Shown here: positions 53,015-60,805 of the stretch, piece after piece
How the letters are laid out: each line of letters starts with the position of its first letter
How positions within the stretch are numbered: the stretch's first letter is position 1
Assembly (NCBI GenBank): GCA_965204835.1
Contig: OZ242017.1
Coordinates: forward strand, 1,798,001 to 1,862,000
Reading direction: 5' to 3'
Origin: VXMT01 sp965204835
GTDB lineage: Bacteria; Chloroflexota; Dehalococcoidia; UBA2979
Length of the DNA: 64,000 nucleotides
Program-made: the position numbers and the translations under genes
Notes under the pieces: generated by a model
What the model was told of the DNA's origin: nothing
Databases searched by the model: none
What the model saw: the letters and a program-made list of their open reading frames with translations, nothing else

Positions 53015-54028
53015 ATGAGCACTCGCCGGGCCGCCTCGCCGCCGCTGTCAATCGTGCTGGCGGTGGTCGCCGCCCTAGCTGTAGCCGGTTGCGGTGACGA
53101 CGAGCCGCTGACGCTGACGGTGTACGCCAGCGACGGCGCGGCCGGTGAGGTTCTGCTCGATTGGACAGGCGGACGTCAGGGCGTCGAGGGCTGGGAGTAT
53201 CGGTACCGCCGGGCATGGGGCTCGCGCACGATCGAGGGCGATCCGGGACAGCGCGTGAGGGTGCCGGACGAGTGGGGCGACTGGCGTGGCGTTCCCCGGC
53301 CCCACGCGGAGACAGGCCGTCACAGGGTCGGCGGGCTCTCGGCGTTCACGCTTTACGAGTTCCAGGTGCGACAGGGGGAAGGCGAACCATCCGAGCCGGT
53401 TGTGGCAGTACCGTCGCGTGCCGGTCCCGACGGCATCGTGGACGCGAAGGGTCAGTACCTACTCGAGCCCGGTGGAACGTTCCGTCTCCATAACGGTCAC
53501 TACGTGTTCACGGTTCCCACGAGTGGACTCTGGACCGTCGTGAGTACTGGCTGGGAGTACTGGATTCGCGAGAACGTGACGGGCGCAGCCGTAGGCGTGC
53601 AGCCTGTCACGGGAAGGGAACTCGGCCGCGACCGCGAACACGACACCGGCGTGCGGGACATGTCCGCTCCGACGATCCCTCCGAACGTCGAGGCCCTGCT
53701 CGACGACATACTCGATTCCCTTCGATTCGCGCCGGCGGCAGTCCCGCCGCCGGCAAACGATCACCGAATGGTCGCGGTGCCTTCCGGCTTTGTGTTCGAC
53801 ATACCGCCCGGTCTGTCGGTCGACGTCTCGACGGGTTGGCAGGAATGGAGTCAGACCGGCGACCTGTTGTGGCGGGTCTACATCCTCGACCTGGGCAGCG
53901 GTTCGTGGCTGCTCTTCGGCGAGTCTGAGGGTGAATGGCTCGACGGCTACGTGACCGCTGTCGGCCTCGCCCGCGGCGTCGACGCCCTGTTCGACCAGAT
54001 CGTCGAGTCCACGCGTCCCGCTCCGTAG
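53015..54028 (+). CDS. Predicted lipoprotein with fibronectin-III-like domain
   Basis: 337 residues from ATG 53015 with a strong GGGGGAGG RBS. The signal peptide LSIVLAVVAALAVAGCGDD has a lipobox with Cys at about 26. Residues about 30-130 look like a fibronectin type III domain (VLLDWTGGRQGVEGWEYRYR; LSAFTLYEFQVRQGEGEPSE). Two related segments (GTFRLHNGHYVFTVPTSGLW and HRMVAVPSGFVFDIPPGLSV) may be a duplicated beta domain. No catalytic motif; probably a surface protein. G+C is a little below that of neighbours. Confidence 0.75.
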   Translation: MSTRRAASPPLSIVLAVVAALAVAGCGDDEPLTLTVYASDGAAGEVLLDWTGGRQGVEGWEYRYRRAWGSRTIEGDPGQRVRVPDEWGDWRGVPRPHAETGRHRVGGLSAFTLYEFQVRQGEGEPSEPVVAVPSRAGPDGIVDAKGQYLLEPGGTFRLHNGHYVFTVPTSGLWTVVSTGWEYWIRENVTGAAVGVQPVTGRELGRDREHDTGVRDMSAPTIPPNVEALLDDILDSLRFAPAAVPPPANDHRMVAVPSGFVFDIPPGLSVDVSTGWQEWSQTGDLLWRVYILDLGSGSWLLFGESEGEWLDGYVTAVGLARGVDALFDQIVESTRPAP

Positions 54029-54112
54029 ACAGTCTGAAGGCCGCACAGGGTGAGGGCGTCGCACGTATCATGCCCGCACGCGCGAAGACACACGCGCAGG
54101 AGGAGGGACACC

Positions 54113-55228
54113 ATGAGCACGGGACGCGTCGTCGTCTTCAAGGACCACGGTCTGCCGTTTGAGATCGAGGAGTACCCCGTCCCCGATCCCGAGCCGGGCG
54201 GGATGCTGCTGCGCATCACCCAGGCCGGCATCTGCGGCTCCGACCTCCACACCTGGCGCGGCGACCAGCACCGCGTCCAGATCCCGCCCTCCGGCCGCAA
54301 CATGGGCCACGAGGGCGCGGGCGTCGTCCACGCGCTCGGCGCGGGCCGCGCCACCGACTCGCTCGGCCGCCCCATCTCCGAGGGCGACCGCGTGATGTAC
54401 GCCGCGATCATGCCGTGCGGCGCCTGCTACCACTGCGGGCGCGGCGAGAAGAACTGGTGCTCCAACCGCCAGACCGGCGTCGGCGCGCGCATAGCCGGGG
54501 AGTTCCCGTACTTCACCGGCACCTACGCCGACTACTTCTGGATCCCCGCCGGACACCCCGTCTACAAGGTCCCCGACGAGCTCCCGGACTCGGTCCTCGG
54601 CTGGGTCAACTGCGCGATGGGCACCGTCACCGAGGGCCTGCTCCGCGCGGGCTGCACCGCCGGCGACTACGTCGTGATCCAGGGCGCGGGCGGCCTCGGG
54701 CTGAACGCCACCGCGCTGGCCAAGGACATGGGCGCGAACAAGGTGATCGTGCTCGACCGGCTCACCAACCGGCTCGAACTCGCCGAGGAGTTCGGGGCCG
54801 ACCACACCATCAACATCGAGGAGTTCAGCACCCAGCGGATGCGCCTGGAGCACATCCTCGACCTCACCGAGGGGCGCGGGGCGAACATCGTGATGGAACT
54901 GGTCGGCCGCGCCGAGCTGCTCGTCGAGGGGCTCGACTACCTCACCAACGGCGGGACGTTCATGGAGATCGGCGACATCGTGCCGGGCCGCACGGTCGAG
55001 CTCGACCCGTCGACGATCCTGCGCGGCAAGCGGATCATCGGCTCCTCGATGTACCGGCCGGAGCTGCTGCCGGTGATGATGGAGACGCTGGTCAAGAAGC
55101 AGGGCGAGATCCCGTACGAGAAGATCGTCTCCGACTTCTACCCGCTCGACGAGGTGAACGACGCGTTCGCGAAGGCCGAGTGGAACGAGACCCAGACGCA
55201 GATCTCGCGCGCGATGCTGGTGCCGTAG
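54113..55228 (+). CDS. Zinc-dependent medium-chain dehydrogenase
   Basis: 371 residues. The catalytic zinc site is in QAGICGSDLHTW and GHEGAGVV. The structural zinc loop is CGACYHCGRGEKNWCSN with four cysteines. The Rossmann motif is VIQGAGGLGLNATALAKDMG, with acidic VLDR after it favouring NAD. It is a MDR alcohol/polyol dehydrogenase of unknown substrate. Start ATG follows AGGAGGG, and TATCAT at 54065-54070 is a probable -10. Confidence 0.9.
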   Translation: MSTGRVVVFKDHGLPFEIEEYPVPDPEPGGMLLRITQAGICGSDLHTWRGDQHRVQIPPSGRNMGHEGAGVVHALGAGRATDSLGRPISEGDRVMYAAIMPCGACYHCGRGEKNWCSNRQTGVGARIAGEFPYFTGTYADYFWIPAGHPVYKVPDELPDSVLGWVNCAMGTVTEGLLRAGCTAGDYVVIQGAGGLGLNATALAKDMGANKVIVLDRLTNRLELAEEFGADHTINIEEFSTQRMRLEHILDLTEGRGANIVMELVGRAELLVEGLDYLTNGGTFMEIGDIVPGRTVELDPSTILRGKRIIGSSMYRPELLPVMMETLVKKQGEIPYEKIVSDFYPLDEVNDAFAKAEWNETQTQISRAMLVP

Positions 55229-55250
55229 CGCCCGCAGGCCTGCCGAGACG

Positions 55251-55892
55251 CTAGCGCGCGCCGGCGGTGACGCCCGCGCGCTGCGCCACGAGGTCGCGCA
55301 CGAACTCGATCGCCGCGCGGACGCCGAGCACCTGCGTCTCGAGGGTCATCGAGGGCGTGCCGGCGCGCTTCTCGACCGTCTGCTCGGGCAGGTACGGCAG
55401 GTGAATGAAGCCGCCGATGGCGCGCGCGTCCGTCGTGTCGAGGCGGTCCATCATCGCGTACAGCGTCTCGTTGCAGATGTAGGTGCCGGCCGTCTCCGAC
55501 ACCTGCGAGGGCGCGCCCGCCTCGCGCATCGCCGCGGCGACCTCGCCCACGGGCAGGCGGGCGAAGTAGCCCGCCGGGCCATCGAGCACGAGCGCCTGGT
55601 CGGGCATCACCTTGCCATCCGCGTCGCGGTCGATGAGCACGTTGACGCCGGTGCGCTCGACCGAGAGGTGCGAGCGGCCGCCCGCCTCGCCGAGGCCGAT
55701 CCACGCGTCGAAGCCGCCCGCCTCGAACGCCGGGATGAGCCGGTCGAACGAGATGCGCCCGCGCACGGGCAGTCGCAGCAACTCGAGGGCGACGCCGTCC
55801 GGCGGCGCCGCGCCGACGGCGCTCGCGACCTCCCACGAGGGGTTCACGCGCTCTCCCCCGAATGGCTCGAAGCCCGACAGCAGCAGCCGCAT
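55251..55892 (-). CDS. pcp: Pyroglutamyl-peptidase I
   Basis: 213 residues. It opens MRLLLSGFEPFGGERVNPSW, as in all Pcp enzymes. The catalytic triad is Glu79 (HLSVERTGVN), Cys140 (AGTYICNETLY) and His164 (GGFIHLPYLPEQ). It removes N-terminal pyroglutamate from peptides in the cytoplasm. It is convergent with the dehydrogenase gene. Confidence 0.95.
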   Translation of the reverse strand: MRLLLSGFEPFGGERVNPSWEVASAVGAAPPDGVALELLRLPVRGRISFDRLIPAFEAGGFDAWIGLGEAGGRSHLSVERTGVNVLIDRDADGKVMPDQALVLDGPAGYFARLPVGEVAAAMREAGAPSQVSETAGTYICNETLYAMMDRLDTTDARAIGGFIHLPYLPEQTVEKRAGTPSMTLETQVLGVRAAIEFVRDLVAQRAGVTAGAR

Positions 55893-55946
55893 GACGCCCT
55901 CCCCGGTTCGTCCGTCGCGGCACAGTCTACCGGGCCGCGGATGGCG

Positions 55947-55952
55947 TAGGCT
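55947..55952 (+). promoter_or_regulatory. -10 box for a leaderless exonuclease transcript
   Basis: TAGGCT ends 6 nt before the ATG at 55959. Confidence 0.45.
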
Positions 55953-55958
55953 GCGCGC

Positions 55959-56825
55959 ATGGAAGTCTTCCTCCTCGACGGCACCTACGAGCTGTTCCGC
56001 CACTACTTCGGCGCGCCCCCTCACCGCGACGCCGAGGGCAACGACGCGGGCGCGATCGTCGGGGTGTTGGGCTCGGTCCTGCGGCTCTTCGAGGACGGCG
56101 TGACGCACCTTGGCGTGGCCACCGACCACGTCGTCGAGTCGTTCCGCAACGACCTCTGGCCGGGCTACAAGACGAGCGCGGGGATGGAGGAGGGCATCCT
56201 CAACCAGTTCGTCCCGCTTGAGGACGCGCTGACTGCGATGGGCGTGCGCGTCTGGCCGATGGTCGACCTCGAGGCCGACGACGCGCTCGCCTCCGCCGCC
56301 GTGCAGGCCGCCGAGGACCCCGAGGTGACGCGCGTCGTGATCGCGACGCCCGACAAGGACCTCGGGCAGTGCGTCGGCGGGAAGGTGGTGCAGTTCGACC
56401 GCCAGCGCCGCGAAGTGCGGGACGCCGCGGCCGTCGAGGAGCGCTTCGGCGTCCCGCCCGCCTCGATCCCCGACTACCTCGCGCTCACCGGCGACAGCGC
56501 CGACGGCTTCCCCGGCCTCAAGGGCTGGGGCGCGAAGTCCAGCGCGACGGTGCTCGCCCGCTACGGGCACATCGAGGCGATCCCCCTCGACCCGGGCGAG
56601 TGGGACATCACGGTCCGTGGGGCCGCACGGCTCGCGACCGCCCTCGTCGAGGGCTACGACGAGGCGATGCTGTTCCGCGACCTCGCCACGCTGCGCACCT
56701 CGGAGCCGGTCTTCGAGTCGGTCGAGGAGCTGCGGTGGGCGGGCCCGACGCCGGAGTTCGAGGCGATGGCCGAGCACCTGCGCTCGCCCGGGCTGCTCAC
56801 GCGCGCCCTGTCGCTTGCGCCATGA
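55959..56825 (+). CDS. 5'-3' exonuclease (FEN / PolA-N-like)
   Basis: 288 residues. The start MEVFLLDGTYELFRHYFGAP and VDLEADDALASAA carry metal-binding aspartates. VIATPDKDLGQCVGG supplies the next pair. DYLALTGDSADGFPGLKGWG is the helix-hairpin-helix (H3TH) of flap endonucleases. It is a stand-alone homologue of the DNA polymerase I 5' nuclease, probably acting on RNA primers or flaps. The N-terminal DGTYELFR differs from the usual DGSNLLYR. Confidence 0.88.
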   Translation: MEVFLLDGTYELFRHYFGAPPHRDAEGNDAGAIVGVLGSVLRLFEDGVTHLGVATDHVVESFRNDLWPGYKTSAGMEEGILNQFVPLEDALTAMGVRVWPMVDLEADDALASAAVQAAEDPEVTRVVIATPDKDLGQCVGGKVVQFDRQRREVRDAAAVEERFGVPPASIPDYLALTGDSADGFPGLKGWGAKSSATVLARYGHIEAIPLDPGEWDITVRGAARLATALVEGYDEAMLFRDLATLRTSEPVFESVEELRWAGPTPEFEAMAEHLRSPGLLTRALSLAP

Positions 56826-56904
56826 GTAGCGAGCGCGGGTGCGCCACGAGCCGCCTCGGCGGTAGCATCCGCCACACGCCTGCCCGGCCCGTGGAGGCCA
56901 ACTC

Positions 56905-57321
56905 GTGACGCTCGACGTGCAACCATCCGGCATCCCGCTGCCGCGCGCGTGGTCGCTGACGCAGCCGCACTGGGACGGCTGCAAGCGCGGCGAGCTGATG
57001 GTCCAGCGCTGCGAGAACTGCGGGCGCCACGTCTTCATCCCCCAGTACGCATGCACTGCCTGCCTGAGCGAGCGCCTCGAGTGGGTGCCGAGCAGCGGCC
57101 GCGGCACGGTCTACAGCTACACGACGGTCCACCGCCCGCAGCAGCCCGCGTTCGAGACGCCGTACGTCTGCGCCATCGTCGAGCTCGACGAAGGGTGGCA
57201 CATGCTCACCAACCTCGTGGGCCTCGAACCCGAGGACGTACGCATCGGCATGCGCGTCGAGGTCGCCTTCCACGCGGTCTCGGACGAGGTGACGCTGCCC
57301 TACTTCCGCCCGGCCGAGTAG
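56905..57321 (+). CDS. Zn-ribbon / OB-fold protein (DUF35 family)
   Basis: 138 residues from GTG with GGAGG upstream. A rubredoxin-like zinc ribbon (LMVQRCENCGRHVFIPQYAC and TACLSE, four Cys, about 30-60) is followed by an OB-fold (GRGTVYSYTTVHRPQQPAFE; VCAIVELDEGWHMLTNL). These proteins partner thiolases of the lipid-transfer type or bind acyl-CoA. No thiolase is next to it here, so the partner is elsewhere. The hotdog pair at 49.9 kb also points to acyl-CoA chemistry. Confidence 0.87.
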   Translation: MTLDVQPSGIPLPRAWSLTQPHWDGCKRGELMVQRCENCGRHVFIPQYACTACLSERLEWVPSSGRGTVYSYTTVHRPQQPAFETPYVCAIVELDEGWHMLTNLVGLEPEDVRIGMRVEVAFHAVSDEVTLPYFRPAE

Positions 57322-57393
57322 CGGCGGGGGTGGCAGCAGGCGTCGATGCATCTTGCCCGCGTGGGGCGCGTCGGCCACACTTGATGCAGGCGA

Positions 57394-57469
57394 TCCCCGA
57401 TAGCTCAATCGGTAGAGCGAGCGGCTGTTAACCGCTAGGTTCGTGGTTCGAGTCCACGTCGGGGAGCCA
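57394..57469 (+). tRNA. tRNA-Asn (GTT)
   Basis: A 76-nt cloverleaf: acceptor TCCCCGA paired with TCGGGGA, D arm GCTC/GAGC, anticodon stem AGCGG/CCGCT with loop CTGTTAA (anticodon GTT), and T arm CGTGG/CCACG. The 3' CCA is encoded. Confidence 0.97.
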
Positions 57470-57552
57470 ACACGTACCGTCCGAAGAGCAGGGCCTCGGT
57501 TGCGCCACCCCACGAGCTCCGCCCCCGCGCGCTCGACTGCGCGTTCCTGACC

Positions 57553-57630
57553 ATGCCCGAGTACGTGTTGATCCTGGCCGCCGTGCTGGCCCTCGTGGTG
57601 CTCTTCGCCCTCCTCAACGTGCTCCTCTGA
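57553..57630 (+). CDS. 25-residue single-helix membrane peptide
   Basis: ATG 57553 encodes MPEYVLILAAVLALVVLFAL followed by LNVLL and a stop. A single hydrophobic helix with a short acidic N-terminus. Composition is strongly non-random for a non-coding stretch, but there is no clear ribosome binding site. It is downstream of tRNA-Asn. Support is limited to the hydrophobic pattern. Confidence 0.4.
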   Translation: MPEYVLILAAVLALVVLFALLNVLL

Positions 57631-58227
57631 CCGAGACGGGAGCACCCTCACGGACACATCCACCGGGCGCCCTCTGACTTCGGCAGAGTGGGGTCGTCGC
57701 GCCACGGCGCCGCGGCGCCGAGGCGTCACAGGGCCTCGGGTGCTTCGGGTGCTTCGAGCGGATCATGGGCGTCCGGCGCGACGCACCAGCCGCAAAACGG
57801 GATGCCAGGTCGCCGGGGCCCGATCCGCTCGAGCCGGCCCAACGCCCGCGTGTTGTTGATGGTGGCGCTGCCGACATGACTCAGGGGTTGCCGACGGTGC
57901 ATGAGTCACGTCGAAGCAGCGCCCGACAGCGTGCAACCAACTCGCTGCCGCCGGGCATGGTACGCACCGACGCATATGACAGGCGTATGGTAAGAGCCAC
58001 AACCCGTATGAATCGATGTGTAGTCGGCGAGCAGGAAGTACGAGAGTTCGCGACATCGGCGGTCCTTCGGGTATTGAAACTCTATTGTTCCGCGTCACTT
58101 CCGTATGAGGGGTGTATGATCCCGCTCGGAGCGGGCAGTGAGCACTCGCCGGGCGCCGCCCGAACGGGCACGCCCGCCGGCGCAGGCAGCCGGCGACCGC
58201 GACGCCGGGCAGGGGCAGCGAGGACCA
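57631..58227 (+). other. 597-bp intergenic region before the histidine kinase
   Basis: No convincing gene. The right half (57950-58120) is AT-richer than the surroundings and contains promoter-like pieces (GTATTGAAACTCTATTG, TATGAGGGGTGTATGATCC), probably the kinase promoter region. A short ORF at 57688-57879 has no recognisable features. Confidence 0.5.
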
Positions 58228-60651
58228 ATGAGCCGTCCGGACGAGCGAGACCAGCGAATAGCCGCCCTCGAAGAGCGCCTCTCGCGGCTCAGCGACGCCA
58301 GCCGCCGCATCAACGAGAGCCTCGACTTCGACGAGGTGCTGCAGGGGGTGCTCGATGCAGCCCGCTCCCTGACCGGGGCTCGCTACGGGGTCATGACCCT
58401 CGCGGGCGACTCCGGGGAGGTCGAGGACTTCCTGTCGTCCGGGATGAGCGCGGAGGAGACCGCCCGGCTCTGGGACGTCCCCCAGGGACCGTCGATCATC
58501 AACCTCCTCGGGCGCCTGTCCGACCCGCTGCGAGTCCCCGACCTGGTCGGCCACATCACCGCGGCGGGCATCCCCGGCTTCCGCCCGCCCCTGGCAGTTG
58601 GTGGGGCCATGTCACTCCTCGTGGCGCCGATCCTCCAGCAGGGAGAGCGTGCCGGGCACATCTTCGTGGCCGCGAAGGAAGACGGCGACGAGTTCAGCCG
58701 CGAGGACGAGGAGACGCTGGTGATGTTCGCCTCGCAGGCGGCGATGGTCATCGGCAACGCCCGCACCTACCGGGAGGAGCGACGGGCCCGGGCGGACCTG
58801 GAGACCCTGATCGACACCTCGCCCGTGGGCGTGGTCGTCTTCGACGCGAAGACGGGCGCGCTCGTGTCGCACAACCCGGAGGCGGCCCGGATCGTCGACC
58901 ACCTCCGGGAGCCCGACCAGTCGATGGCGGACCTGCTCCACGAGATGACCCTCGAGCGCGCGGACGGGCGGGAGGTCTCGTTCAGGGACCTGCCTCTCCA
59001 CGATCTGCTGCGCACGGGGGAGGTGATCCGCGTCGAGGAGATCGTCGTCCGGGTGCCCAGCGGGCGCAGCGTCAGCGCGCTGCTCAACGCCACGCCCATC
59101 CGCTCCGAGGCCGGCGAGGTCGAGTCGGTCGTCGTCACCGTGCAGGACATGACCCCGCTGGAGGAGCTCGAGCAGCTGCGTGCCGAGTTCCTCGGCATGG
59201 TGAGCCACGAGCTGCGGGCGCCGCTCACCTCGATCCGGGGCTCGGTGACCACGCTGCTGGACGCCGCGTCCGAGCTGGACCCGGCCGAGATGACGCAGTT
59301 CCATCGCATCATCCTCGACCAGGCAGACCAGATGCGGCACCTGATCGGCGACCTGCTCGATGTCGCACGCATCGAGACGGGCAGCCTCCCTGTTACCCCG
59401 GAGCGCTGCGAGGTCTCCGCGATCGTGGATGAGGCGCGGAGCAGGTTCGTGAGCGGAGGCGGCAGGCGCGACCTGCGGATGGAGCTCGAGCCGGACCTGC
59501 CGGCCGTCATGGCCGACCGGCGAAGGATCGCGCAGGTCGTGGGCAACCTGCTCTCCAACGCCGCCCGCTACTCGCCCGACGATTCGCCCATCCTGGTGAC
59601 GGCCGCGCGGGCGGGCGTCGACGTCGCCATCTCGGTCGCCGACGAGGGTCGGGGCATCCCCGAGGACCTCCTGCCGCACCTCTTCCGGAAGTTCTCGCGC
59701 GGGACGAACGCGGGCCGGGGCAGCGACATCGGGGGCTCCGGGCTTGGGCTCGCCATCTGCAAGGGCATCGTGGAAGCGCACGGGGGCCGCATCTGGGCGG
59801 AGAGCGAGGGCCAGGGACTGGGGGCGCGGTTCAGCTTCACCATCCCGGCCGCGCCCACCGAGGTCGACGGCAGCGCTGCGCACCCCGCCGCTCCGGGGGC
59901 GGGAGCGCTCCGTCCGGGGGCGGCGATGCCGCTGCGGGTCCTCGCCGTCGACGACGACCCGCAGACGCTCAGGTACGTGCGCGACGCCCTGACCCGGGCC
60001 GGCTACGCCCCCATCGTCACCGGCGACCCGGATGACGTACCGCGCCTCATGCAGGAGGAGCGCCCCCACGTCGTCCTGCTCGACCTGGTGCTGCCGGGCA
60101 GCGACGGCATCGAGTTGATGCAGGGGATCCTCGACAAGACGGACGTGCCGGTCATCTTCATATCCGTGTATGGCCAGGACGAAGTCGTGGCCCGGGCCCT
60201 CGACACCGGGGCGGCCGACTACATCGTGAAGCCGTTCTCGCCCACGGAGCTGGCCGCCCGGATCCGGGCAGCCCTGCGGAAGCGCGTCGAGCCACGGAGT
60301 CCCGAGCCGTCCGGACACTACGCGGCGGGCGACCTGAGCATCGACTACGCGGAGCGCCGGGTGACCCTCCAGGGGCGGCTGGTCGAGCTGACTGCGACCG
60401 AGTACGCCGTGCTCTACGAGTTCTCCGTCAACGCGCCTCGCGTGCTGACGCACAACGTGCTCCTGCAACGGGTGTGGGGCCCGGAACGGGTCGGCGAGCC
60501 GTGGCTCGTCCGAGACCTGGTGAAGCGGCTCCGCCGCAAGCTGGGCGACGACGCGCAGGACCCGGCCTACATCTTCACCGAGCCGCGCGTGGGGTACCGC
60601 ATGGCGCAGGGGCTGGCGGACCCGGTCGCGGATTCACCGGCGACGCCGTGA
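58228..60651 (+). CDS. Single-chain two-component protein: GAF-PAS-histidine kinase-receiver-winged helix
   Basis: 807 residues from ATG 58228. GAF domain (about 25-180), PAS domain (about 195-310), HisKA with His327 (GMVSHELRAPLTSI), HATPase with NLLSNAARYSP and GRGIPEDLLPHLFRKFSRG (about 430-540), receiver with Asp619 (VVLLDLVLPGSDG) and Lys668 (YIVKPFSP), and an OmpR-type winged helix (VELTATEYAVLYEFSVNAPR to VGYRMAQG, about 710-790). No transmembrane helix, so it senses a cytoplasmic signal through GAF/PAS. Having kinase, receiver and DNA-binding domain in one chain is rare; most systems use two proteins. Target genes are unknown; the MMPL transporter is convergent next to it. Confidence 0.9.
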   Translation: MSRPDERDQRIAALEERLSRLSDASRRINESLDFDEVLQGVLDAARSLTGARYGVMTLAGDSGEVEDFLSSGMSAEETARLWDVPQGPSIINLLGRLSDPLRVPDLVGHITAAGIPGFRPPLAVGGAMSLLVAPILQQGERAGHIFVAAKEDGDEFSREDEETLVMFASQAAMVIGNARTYREERRARADLETLIDTSPVGVVVFDAKTGALVSHNPEAARIVDHLREPDQSMADLLHEMTLERADGREVSFRDLPLHDLLRTGEVIRVEEIVVRVPSGRSVSALLNATPIRSEAGEVESVVVTVQDMTPLEELEQLRAEFLGMVSHELRAPLTSIRGSVTTLLDAASELDPAEMTQFHRIILDQADQMRHLIGDLLDVARIETGSLPVTPERCEVSAIVDEARSRFVSGGGRRDLRMELEPDLPAVMADRRRIAQVVGNLLSNAARYSPDDSPILVTAARAGVDVAISVADEGRGIPEDLLPHLFRKFSRGTNAGRGSDIGGSGLGLAICKGIVEAHGGRIWAESEGQGLGARFSFTIPAAPTEVDGSAAHPAAPGAGALRPGAAMPLRVLAVDDDPQTLRYVRDALTRAGYAPIVTGDPDDVPRLMQEERPHVVLLDLVLPGSDGIELMQGILDKTDVPVIFISVYGQDEVVARALDTGAADYIVKPFSPTELAARIRAALRKRVEPRSPEPSGHYAAGDLSIDYAERRVTLQGRLVELTATEYAVLYEFSVNAPRVLTHNVLLQRVWGPERVGEPWLVRDLVKRLRRKLGDDAQDPAYIFTEPRVGYRMAQGLADPVADSPATP

Positions 60652-60711
60652 GTCTCACCTGTCCCGTCAGGATGATCGGGGCGGCTCCCACGCTCCCCCG
60701 TTCGTTTCTCG

Positions 60712-60777
60712 TCGGTGCGCCACCAGAAGTACCACGGGATCGACATCGTCACGGTGCTGGGCGAGGGATCGCGCTAG
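60712..60777 (+). pseudogene. Remnant of the C-terminus of an NCS2-permease paralogue
   Basis: The frame reads SVRHQKYHGIDIVTVLGEGS and stops at TAG 60775-60777. It matches SVQHRKYHEIDVVTVEVDAA at the end of the permease at 10050-11819: 35 of 45 bases agree over 60712-60756 versus 11748-11792. Nothing else of the gene is preserved upstream. It is a short decayed fragment lying between the kinase and the MMPL gene. Confidence 0.55.
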
Positions 60778-60805
60778 CACCGAGGCGTTCGCCCCACCAC
60801 CGGCG

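Noticed and set aside
57688..57879. 63-codon ORF after tRNA-Asn
   Set aside because: Low-complexity Ser/Arg-rich product, no RBS, with competing frames of similar quality.
58612..60468. 618-codon open frame on the minus strand across the histidine kinase
   Set aside because: Antisense shadow; the plus strand contains complete kinase and receiver domains.
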